Origin: Aricia agestis
Taxonomy: Eukaryota > Arthropoda > Insecta > Lepidoptera > Lycaenidae
NCBI RefSeq assembly: GCF_905147365.1
Contig: NC_056421.1
Coordinates: 10,682,001-10,746,000 of the forward strand
Reading direction: 5' to 3'
DNA: 64,000 nt
Part shown: piece after piece, positions 33,401 to 45,000 of the stretch
Layout of the letters: every line of letters starts with the position of its first letter
How positions within the stretch are numbered: the stretch's first letter is position 1
Notes under the pieces: model-generated
What the model was told of the DNA's origin: nothing
Seen by the model: the letters and a program-made list of their open reading frames with translations, nothing else
Databases searched by the model: none
Translations under genes and position numbers: made by a program

Positions 33401-36400
33401 AGGTCGTAGCCAAGTCGCAGGTTTCACTGGTTCACTCACTATTGATCACTTGTTGTCGCTCCGAAATCGCCTTGATGAAAGCTCAAAACAAACTGAATAG
33501 CCGGGCCTGCCTGCGGCTCTTTTTATATGGCGAGACGAATTCCAGAAATTTCCCGATTCACGTAAACAAGTAAACAACCGTGGGAAATTTCTAGGAGGCT
33601 CGGGAATGTGCCACAATAAAACTGCCGTCCTTGCGATAAGCGCAGTAAGTTGAATTTAATTTAGACCTTATGGACTCAGTCATAAGGTCTAAATTCAAAC
33701 ACGCTAACAAATAAAGGGTAAACACGTAAACAAACATTGGACCTTTTTAGAAGGTTCGAGTATGTACTTGCGCACCACGTGTCCGTATACCATGTACCGT
33801 AACAATAGTTTTGATGCTACGAGCTACCAAAGTTTAGCGTTTTTTTGCGGCCCGGAAGGGAAAAATCCATATTTCTCCAAAACTTTTACGTAATAAATAA
33901 AATTTTGGTTTCCACCTGATAGGCTATTAAATAAGGTATATTTCAAGATTTTTTCTTGATTCGATACAAACAATAAAATAATTTTCAAATCTCACCTGTG
34001 AGATCCGTTTACTACCACTGCTAAATCAATTTGTGCAAAAAAAGTGCAAACATTTATATAACAAATAAATAGGTAAAGAAACTGACAAGCATACGATAAA
34101 AGGTCTAGAAATTCGATCAAATAGCACCTAACATGGACCAAGTTTTGTTCCAATTTTAATACATTTATTATGCGAATTATTTTCAACTTACCAACATAAC
34201 CATTCAGCTTTTCATCAACTCTTCCCTCCTGTGTCGCTTCATCGACCTTACCGAGGAAATGTTCTATGAGGTCCAGAGAGTACAATGACTGGGAGAACAC
34301 CAATCTAAAATTTGTAAAACAATATAATTAGTAACATCCATACTAATAATATTATAAATCCGAAAGTGTGTCTGTCCGTCTGTTATCTCTTCACGCCCAA
34401 ACCACTGAACCGATTTTGCTAAAATTAGGCATGGAGATACTTTGAGTCCCGGGAAAGGACATAGGACATAGGATACTTTTTATCCCGGATAAATGCGCAA
34501 CGGAATTGCGGGCTTCATCTAGTAATAATAAAATAATTGACAGTACTTTAAGACCTAGGGAGGAGCTCCTTATTGTATTTACACAATCCTAAAAAAATAT
34601 TTAAACAAATTAATGACACAAAATTTTAAAGTTACAAAATACGAGGTCCGCAATCAATTTCTACACGCATAATTAGTACCATCGTAGAAATTCGACGACA
34701 TATTTTAAAACATTGAAACTATTATATTTTGGCCAAAAAAAGTTAGGCTCAACTTACCAAACCCAAACTAAGATTTTTTAAAATTATGTTTCAAAATATT
34801 CAAATACAATAAATCTAACCTAACCTTGATCTTGCCCGATACAAGCTGAAGCTGCACCGCTCACCGAGATCACCGCCGAAACCGTCGCAAGAACATTCTA
34901 CGAGCAATGGATAGCGAGATTCGGGTGTCCGACTACAATAACAACCGATCAAGGACGCCAGTTCGAGAGTCAGCTGTTCGTCAACCTAACTCGATGTATG
35001 GGAATAGAAAAAACCCGTACAACGCCGTATCACCCACAATCTAACGGGATGATCAAACGCTGGCATCGAAGTCTCAAGAATTCACTGAAATCAAAACTCA
35101 TCAACAGTAATACATCGTGGATCGACGAGCTACCTACAGTTTTACTTGGACTGCGCGCCGCCATACGAGAGGACACCGGAGTCAGCGCCGCCGAATTAAC
35201 CTACGGTCGTAACCTACGTTTACCGGCCGACTTCTTCGAAACATCATCATCGAGCCTAGATCATACCTACATCGAGCAACTACGAAAAAACATCAACTCT
35301 CTCAAGCCGAAAAACAATGTACAGAGCCACGGTAATCAACGCAACATCTTCATACATCGTGATCTACTTACGTGCGAATACGTATTTTTACGTAACGACG
35401 CCGTAAGGAAACCACTTCAAACACCGTACGACGGGCCGTACAAAGTTCTCCGACGAGAAGAGAAATATTACGTAATACAACTACCCGATCGCACAGCAAC
35501 AGTATTCATCGATCGTTTGAAGCCCGCCTACATACTGAATGAAGATTACCTCGGCGAGTCAACGAGCAATGTACAACAGTCACCGGTAATTCTCAACTTA
35601 CCTAATACCAATTTACCTGTTACCTTACCTTCACATACCAATAATTTACCTCAAAATACCTCATTACCTTTACCCGTTACCTCATTACATTTACCTGTTA
35701 CCTCACAACCATTACCAAGTGCAACACCGATCAAGCAGAAGACACCAGCAAGTCCAGTACAGAAGACAACAAGAACGGGCCGTGCCGTCAGACTGCCGGT
35801 ACGCTTCGCTTGAGGGGGAGCACTGTAGCAGTACCTACGTTTGTTCGCCGATTGAAAGAAAGAAAACAACGCGCCCTGAAAAGCACGCACGCAGTCGTAC
35901 CACGACATACTAGCTGACTTCCCCGGCATCACACGATTGACAGCGATGAACATCACGCCGAAACATAGCGTCGAACATTTCATCGAGACGTCTGGGCCAC
36001 CACTACATTGTCGCGCCCGACCGCTACAACCGCGTCGCTACAACCAAGTGAAAAAAGAATTCGAAAATATGATGCAACAAGGTCTCTGTCGTCCCAGCAA
36101 GAGCGCTTGGTCTTCTCCACTTCACGTCGTACCAAAGAAGACGACTAAACGCAGTAACGAAGCCCGACCGTTCCCCTATTCCCCGACTACGAGACTTCAC
36201 TTTCCAACTCGCCGGAAAAACTATTTTCCTACGATCGACTTGAACCGGGCCTACCAGCAATTACCAGTCCACGAAGAGGATATAGAGAAGACGGCAATCA
36301 TCACACCATTCGGTTTATTCGAATTCCCAAGAATGTGTCCCGGCCTAAGAAACGCAGGCCAGACATTTCAACGTTTTATACACGAAATATTGCAAGGCTA

Positions 36401-39011
36401 CGACTTCGTCTTCTCGTTCATCGACGATTTGTTAATCGCATCCAGCAGCGAAGAAGAACATCGCCAACACCTGCGGTGTGTTCTTCAACGTCTAGAAGAA
36501 AACGGAATCACAATCAACCCAGCTAAATATGTACTCGGCAAGCAAGAAGTTAAATTCCTCGGCTTCACCGTAAACAGCGACGGAATCAAGCCGCCACAAG
36601 ACAAATTACAAGCCATTGAAGATTTCCCGCTACCGAAGAATATAGAAGAACTACGTCGTTTCCTCGGTATGCTAAACTTCTACCGAGACAGCATTCCGAA
36701 CGCCGCTACAATTCAAGCCCCGCTACACGCATACTTACATAATGCGAAAAAGCGAGACAAAACACCGATCGAGTGGAACGAAACATCGAAAGAAGCATTC
36801 GTGGCTTGCAAAAATAGCATCAAAAACGCTGTTTTGCTTGCCCACCCTAATCACAAAGCACCGATCGCTATTTTCTCCGACGCCTCAGACACCGCAGCGG
36901 GAGCTGTAATACAACAATTCAACAATAACAAATGGCAACCACTCGGCTACTTCTCGAAGAAATTTACAACAGCGCAAACGAAGTACAGCACCTACGATTG
37001 CGAACTTCAAGCTATCTACATGTCAGTAAAATACTTCAGAAAAATATTTGAAGGCCGAGAACTCATTATATTCACCGACCACAAGCCATTGACATTCGCC
37101 CTACAGTAGAAAACATCAACATCGGAAACTCCGAGAAGAACTCGACAACTACTTTTTATCTCCGAATTCACGCACGACATTCGTCATATCAAAGACAACA
37201 TAGTCGCCGATACATTCAGCCGCATCGAAACAATCAACACGCCGTCAGCTGTAAATTACGAAGAGTTATCTCGCGCGCAAGAGCGAGATAGCACGCTACC
37301 TACACTCTACAGTCAATAAAACTTAAGTTTCAAAACAACTACGCTACCTAACTCCGATATCAAGATTGTATGCGAAACTTCAACAAAATACGTTCGGCCG
37401 TACATTCCGCAAGACTTTCGACGCGCCGTGTTCGACTCCATTCATAACATAAGTCATCCTGGAACAAAAGCAACAAGAAAACTCATCGCGCAAAAATTCT
37501 TCTGGCCGTCAATGAACTCCCACATTAGCGAGTGGACGAAAACCTGCATACAATGTCAGCGAAGCAAAATACAACGACATACATCGAGCGCCGTGTCGAC
37601 ATTCCCACAAGTCGATAGCTTTCAATATACGCACATCGATATCGTCGGACCGCTGCCTACAACAGCGACTGGTCATAGATACCTACTCACTATGATCGAT
37701 CGCTCGACAAAATGGCCTGAAGCTTTCTCACTACACTTACACACACTTGACCGGTCGGGTCAACAAGCACAGCACATCTCTCCTGGTCAGCACGTAGCAT
37801 CGGCCCCGCACTGCAGCTATCCGACTCACTGGATCCCGTGCAGCAGCTTACAGTTCCGACTCACTGGGACTCACACTGGAACTCACTGGCATTGGCGACT
37901 TCAAGATTCTACCTTCGGTCTTCGGGGGGGAGTGATGTGGCGGTACCCACAATTTGCCTACCATTCCTGCATCGCGCTATCGAAGTTTTCCTATCGATTG
38001 GGGATCTCTGAATTAATTTATACTCACAGCTTGTCCCCGATAGCTTCGCACTGGCGCAGTATGTCGAACAGCAGCACCAGCTTGTGCGAGTTGCGGATAT
38101 CGTCCAGCTCGTCGTCGCCCACCAGCTTGATCCACCACTCGGTAGGGTTGTCCTGCTTCGTCTCCACCACTTCCGGTATATGCTCCTCCTCGTCAACGTC
38201 GACTGAAAATAATATTTGAATTTAAAGAAACATTTCACTTTTTAATAGCATTCATTTAGTCACACTTGCGCCAAAATGGGTGAAATTTTATGTTTCTCTT
38301 ATCACGTATTTAATTTATGACAAAAAAAAAACCTTTTAACTTCAACTCGAATTGGCACAATCTGAGGGGATTTTGCGAATCGTCAAATAATCTATATTGT
38401 GTGATATATCCTTTTACCTTTAAAACAAATACCTACACTCTTAGCGGGCCCTTAGACGATCAATTATATTGTGAAATATCACATATTGTGCAAAATTATT
38501 GACCGCCTAAGGTTAATATTGGACGCGCCCGCCTTTCAATCTTATTGTCAAATAAATTGTTCAATGTTATAATTGTAGGTCTAGAATCTAGGACCTAGGC
38601 GCTCTCTAAGATAGCCATAAATTTAGATCTCTTATAAATGATTGCAACTCACTAGGGTTAGCTCTAGTGCCGCGCCTCGCGCCGGCTTTCCCCTTCGACT
38701 TCTTGTTGGATTTCTTCTTTTTACTCTTCTTGCGGCTGTCATCGCTCATATCTGACGAATCGTCTGTTGTTTCCTCGCTCGATGATTCCTTAAATATTAT
38801 AAAGTTAATTCGTTGTCTAACGTTGCAATTAAGAGGGAAGCCACAAAGGATCGTTGCGTTGCGGCGCTGCAACGTCGGTGACGCTTTGTTTTACATACGT
38901 TTTGTTATTACTATACATTGGCGCATTGACAGAGAACAAATAAAACACATTCGAAGGTTTTGTAATTCTTTTTGAGCTCTTATTGGCCGATACTGTTATG
39001 TCCGCACATTC

Positions 39012-39050
<39 letters not shown>

Positions 39051-42000
39051 CCATTACACACATGACACAATAATAATTAGGAGTCAAATGATGAAAACAT
39101 GATAATGTTACGGCCAACTTTAAGGAATGTTTTTTACCTCAGGAGTAGAATCGTCATCAATAAAATCGACCAATGATCCTTCAGAATCTTCCTCTTCTCT
39201 TTCCCTCTGAAATTAGAAATTAATAATTAACAAACTATTAGAAAAGTCATTATTATAATTATAGCATTAAATCGTGTATTGAATATCACGCTGTCTCTAT
39301 GTGTAAAACTGTTTTACAGAAAGCTTATTACTTAACACGCAAATACAATATACCTTTTTCTGTTGCATAATTTCATATCTCTCCGAGTTGTATTTCAACA
39401 CTAGGGGATGAGTCCATATCCTCTGTAGCGATTGGAAATCGGGAAACAGGAATCCCGAAGATTTACCAGGTAGGGGTCTGAAACGTAAGACATAATTTTT
39501 AATACAATCATGATAACTTTCTGTGACATTAAACAGTATAACCTTAGCCAGTTTTATAAGGGTTTAGGGTTTCAAACCTTTTTGAGACCTATGAAATATG
39601 ACTACTGACTACAGACTACTAATACTATGACTGTATGCTCCCATTTAGATAATACTAGCTGTGCCCCGCGGTGTTACCCATGGTTTATTATGGAAAATAA
39701 AGTGTGAGAACTTTTTACTGCGGGAAATCCGCACTAAAAAGTTGCCTATATGTTAATCCAATCAACTAACTCCATACCAAATTTTATTAAAATTGATTAA
39801 GAAAAGAAGTTATAAACATATAAACTTACAGACCCTTCATAATATAAGTGTGATTTAATTTAATCTTTAGTCACGTCATTGTTTATTTAATTTTGATAAA
39901 AGTTTGTTTTAACATACAGTTTAAATGACATACCTTCTAGAATAGTTATCCAAGTATTCTTGATACAACTTGATCTGAACTTCAGAGAGCGTTATAAACA
40001 GGACATACTCGTGTTTGGGAGGCAGGAATGGCGCTAGTACTCCATAATCCCTTCGCTGTAAAATAAAATAAGTATAATCAATTATGAATATTGGAATTTG
40101 TTGTTTTATACTCACGTTCGCGTATCTACGTACACTGTAAATTATGAATATTAGAATTTGTTGATTTATAGTCATGTTCGCGTATCTGCGTACACTGATA
40201 ATGTATATTATGAATATTAGAATTTGTTGTTTCATAGTCATGTTCGCGTATGTTTACAGCTTAAATTTATCAACTTACAACAAAAGGAAATATCTCAGAT
40301 CAAGTAAAATTTATTACATAGAATCAATGCTACATATTTTTTTTTAATATGATTACTTTCTAACTTTTATATTTTAAACTTATATTATTGTATGGGTCTA
40401 TTGCCTCAATTAAACGAAAAATGTGTCTTTCATACACGCACGAATATATTGTTATCGCGTTTATAAAGATAATAATTGGCAGGAATATAAGCATATCATA
40501 TTGTGTCAAGTTTAGAAAAATATTATAATAAAAGATTGACATGACAATTACGTCTCGCTTCTATCTTTTTAAAATACTCTTTCAAACTACAAGTAAACCA
40601 TAATTTGCGGTGAGCTATCTACGCAGTCATCAGTCTTTACTACTTTGACATTTCGCTAACAGCTCACTTTTGACCACAAGTAACCTGTAAGCTTTCTAGT
40701 GAAGCAGATAGTAGATACACACCTGTACGGCCCCATCCAACATCTTATGCAGCACATGCGAGCGTCGTTTCATCACTTTGATGTCGTGCTCCGTGGAGTC
40801 GGTGTATTGACCGTTGGTGATGGGATTGACGAATCTGTTCAGATACTCGTTGTACTTTCCGAGGAGATTCGGCTTCACGAATTGCACCATGCAGTAATCT
40901 GTGGACGGTGTTCGATTTTTAAAATACTTAGTATTTTTATAATAATAATAATAAATCGTTTATTATTCATCTCCACAAATTACAAGTTATAAAGTACTTA
41001 AGAACTAATTGTTTACACGAGTTATTGCTGTAACTTGTGGAAGATCTGGAGTCTAAACCTAACTAGGCCAAGCTGTAATATACATTTTCACTTTTGTATG
41101 GGGAAGCCCATGAAGCTCGAGCTTCCCCATACAAAAGTGAAAATAAAATTTAGTCTTTCAGCGCTGCTGCTTTCACAAGGAACATGTACCCTAAAGTATT
41201 ACCACTTAGTTTTGCAACACCCTGTAGATTTCCAGAATTTTTAATTCCTACAAAGTCTAGAAGGTCTAAAAGAGTAGAATCGAGGTTTTGATAGAATATA
41301 AGTTTTAATAGACAGATAAAACCATAAACCATAATATCTATAATATAAAAATGAGTCGCTGAATGTGTTGCTAAGCGCAAAACTCGAGAACGGCTGAACG
41401 GATTGGGCTAATTTTAGTCTTAAAATATTCGTAGAAGTCCAGGGAAGGTTTTTAAGTGATACGAAGTTCACCGGGACAGCCAGTTTTTTATAAAAATAAA
41501 ACAATATTATATTTTCAGTTATGTAATAGCCTGAGGTCTATGGTCGCCCCCCTCCCCCCTAACTCCGCTATTGAATATTAATATTAACTAGAGATCGCCC
41601 AATGGTCGAAATTCGACCTTAGTTTCAACGACATTAGGACTACTACGTTTAATTTATAAAAAAATATTTTTTTTATTAATATTAATTATTCCCAAACCCT
41701 ATGCACCATAATACACTTGCTTCTTATATTAGACCGCCAAAGTCATCTTACATCAAACTAGATGGCGCTGCTGTAGCCCTACATCGCACTATCGCTTGCT
41801 CGAATGTTTGAGCACAAGAAGTTTCAAAATTCCATGCAACTTCAGATGGACGGCGGACCCTAGTGAAGGGTTTCGTACCGTTAATTTATACAGCCTACTT
41901 TTTGGGATACAGTACTTAGTACTGTATTAATACTAGGTGACGCCCGCCACTCCGTTGCTCCAGAACTCGTTTATCGCGCGGGAATCGTACATTTTTCCGG

Positions 42001-45000
42001 GATAAAAAGTATTTCCATACCTCAGCAAAATCGGTTCCGCGGTTTGGGCGTGTAGAGGTAACAGATAGACAGACTCATTTTCACATTTATAATAATATTA
42101 GTGTGGATTAGGGGCCATCCATAAAGTCATCCAGTGTGACGTACTTTATGGATGGTCCCTTAAATCATAACATTATGTCGGAAGTGGCCAGTTCCGCGTG
42201 TACTCACACTCCTTGAGGTTGTTCTGCAGCGGGGTGCCGGTGAGCACGATGCGGCGCTGCGTGCGGATCCGGTTCATCGCCTGCGACAGGCTCGTCTTCT
42301 CGTTCTTGAGCAGGTGGCCCTCGTCGCAAACCACTAGATCTGGACCTGGACACACACAATGGTTTTAGATAAGTACTTCAATTTCATATTTCAATTTACA
42401 TATTTATTTATTTCCAAAAATTAGTACATAAAAGGTCGAACAAATTAGTTTCATCACAATTTCTACCACATGGGCGTGGAAATATTGTCATAACCACATG
42501 ACAATATTTCCACGCCCATGTGGTAGAACTAAATTGTTAGACCTTTCATTTACTAATTTTTGGAAATAAAAAATTATTAACAAAATATTACAATAATTAA
42601 TCAGTACATTTAAAACCTGGCATTTCTGAGTGAGTCAGTAGTTTAAATACAATACTAGATGACGCCCGCAACACCGTTGCGCCAAAATTTGTTTATCGTA
42701 ATTCGTGAGAGAACCGTTATTAATTAATTATTAAAATTTAGCAGCTCTTCTATTTGTTGTAATTGATTAAGCTATAGTCTATCAAGAAAGTGAAGAAATT
42801 AAAAAGTTTTTTCTTAACTTTTTCTTAGATTGATTTGAAAGGGATGACACTACGATGTTGCCACTTTTTAATTTCTTCACTTTCTTGACAGACTATACAT
42901 GCTCGTTAAACGCAAGCAATCCTTCATGTATTATCATAATATGATGAGCCTCCCAAAAACAAATTACACTACTCCCCCGCAACATTTTTTGACTTTTCCT
43001 CAGAGCTGGAAATATCATAAACATTTTTTTTACATTTCCTCAAAACTAAGCATCATAAATGTTCTTGAAGTGACATACCTGGATCAACAAGACTCTCCTG
43101 GAAGTTCTTCAACATCTTCTTCTTGAACTTCTTGGTGTTGTCTGCGGAGAGGTTTCGGAACATCTCGTATCCCAATACACAGACACCGCCGTGCTCGAAC
43201 CACGACGTCAGCTGACGGGCGCGGTCAGAGTTCTGTTTGAACCTGCGGGTGAAATGTTAGTTATAATTAGTTTTGTCTTCTATAAATCTAATGAAATAGT
43301 TTATCAATCGATACAGAGCCTTATGCCATGTCCCAAATAATGTATATAATATACATTTTGGGAGTTGGGACATGGCAATGTAAATGTTTAAAAAAATGTT
43401 ATCTATAACAACCTTTTTTGTTTACATTACACTACTCTGTGCACTATGAAAGAGCACTCTGAGAAAGACTTCAAGATTCTAACTTAGCGAATATTTAATT
43501 TCTAACATTGATCGGCTGAATAGCCGGTCGTATTTCAAAAACTGAGGACAGCTATCTCACTTACACTTGCCGATTATCTAGACGAGAGAAAGACAAAACG
43601 CTCGCACATAAAATATAGTATAATATATCAGGGGTTCCCAAACTATACGTGGGAGAGCCATGCTTCGGCGCGAATGAGCCGGCTCGACCGGAGAAATACC
43701 ACGTTCTCACAAAAAACCGGCGTGAAACAGCGCTTGCGCTGTGTTTCCCCGAGTGACTGAGTTTACCGGAGGCCTAATTCCCTTCCCTATTCCTTTCTCT
43801 ACCTTCCCCTATTCCCTTCCCTTCCCTACCCTCCCCCCCTGCCTATTACCATATTCCCTCTTAAAAGGCCGGCAACGCACCTGCAGCTCTTCTGACGCTG
43901 CGAGTGTCCATGGGCGACGGAAGTTGCTTTCTATCAGGTGACCCGTTTGCTCGTTTGCCCCCTTATTTCATAAAACATAAAATAAAAAAAACAGTTACCT
44001 GGACAGCTCGTAGACGTCGACGTCGATGTCGTTGTGGGTGTGTTTGAGCCACATGCGGAACTCGTTCACCCAGTTGAGCACCGTCGACAGCGGGCACACC
44101 ACCAACACGCGCCGCACGCCCGTCAGCTCGCCGTGGGACAGCAAAGTGTGGGTTAGAGTCACCACCTGGGGGAAAATATAGTTTAATCATTAACACGTTG
44201 GCTGCCATGAGCATCACTGGTGGGACCACATTTTCTTCTCTGTGTGCCCATGAGCATCACCGTTGGGATTAAAAGGCCATTGTAAACTGTATAGGGCGTA
44301 GGAGAAATTACTGAAGGTGTAGTATGGTCGGCAGCATACATGTTAATCACTTAAGCCCTTATACACAGGCTGCGCATAATTATAAGATCGATTGACTAAA
44401 ATTAAGGGAAAAGTGTAGTTTCCAATTAGTGCAACTTTCAGGTACGCCAAACGATCTTGAGTTGTGTCCGTTTTAATTAAGGGGCATTTTAGACGTCATT
44501 CAATTCACTATTTACACAAATTATTTATTTCTGCATCTATTAGCAACTGTACGAAATTCTTTACATCCATACTATACTAACATTATAAATAAAAAGGGTG
44601 TCTGTCTGTCTGTTACCTCTTCGCGTTCAAGCCGCTGAACCAATTTTGCTGAAATTTGGTATGGAGATACTTTGAGTAATGGGAAAGGACATAGGATACT
44701 TTTTGTCCCGAAAAAATGTACGGTTCTCGCGCGATAAACAAATTTTGCCGCAACGGAATTGCGGGCGCCATCTAGTGTTCAATAAATGTTGTGTACCTGC
44801 AATGTCTTTCCTAGACCCATACAATGCGCCAATATGCAGCCGGAACCCTTGTCTTTCTTTATTCTCTTCACGCTCTCGAAGCAAGCGTCCCACATAAATT
44901 TGATACCGTTCGCCTGAAACGTAACATACAATCAATAATAATTTATGTTTATGTAGGTGTTGGCGACTGGCTGGACAGACCATTCTGTTTTTAAATATTG

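Larger units (their letters stand above)
27474..33804 (-). mobile_element. full-length Ty3/gypsy LTR retrotransposon
   Basis: 6331 bp on the - strand, flanked by the 4-bp duplication ATAG (27470-27473 and 33805-33808). The LTRs are 557 bp each and I found no difference between them by eye. Order in its own sense: 5' LTR, PBS, gag, pol (protease, reverse transcriptase, RNase H, integrase), polypurine tract, 3' LTR. No env-like ORF follows pol. It sits in sense orientation in the intron between Atrx exons 20 and 21. Intact ORFs and matching LTRs mean a very recent insertion. Confidence 0.95.
34846..37724 (+). mobile_element. decayed, circularly permuted gypsy unit
   Basis: Coding order is integrase C-half, pol tail, LTR-like start, reverse transcriptase, RNase H, integrase N-half, not the normal RT-RH-IN. 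The edges share CTGAAGCT (34846-34853 and 37717-37724). Joining the right edge to the left edge would restore an uninterrupted integrase order at exactly that octamer. Gag and protease are missing. Several frame disruptions make it non-functional. Confidence 0.7.

Noticed and set aside
27474..33804. Endogenous retrovirus with envelope
   Set aside because: The polypurine tract and LTR follow the pol stop directly; there is no room for an env gene.
39014..39048. CRISPR array or regulatory repeat
   Set aside because: Simple CA microsatellite; no CRISPR-like repeat/spacer pattern exists in the window, and none is expected in an animal genome.
42173..42355. SNF2 exon as part of a separate helicase gene (CHD, ISWI or RAD54)
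   Set aside because: DEGH box, ATRX-specific neighbours and continuous phases with flanking exons assign it to Atrx.
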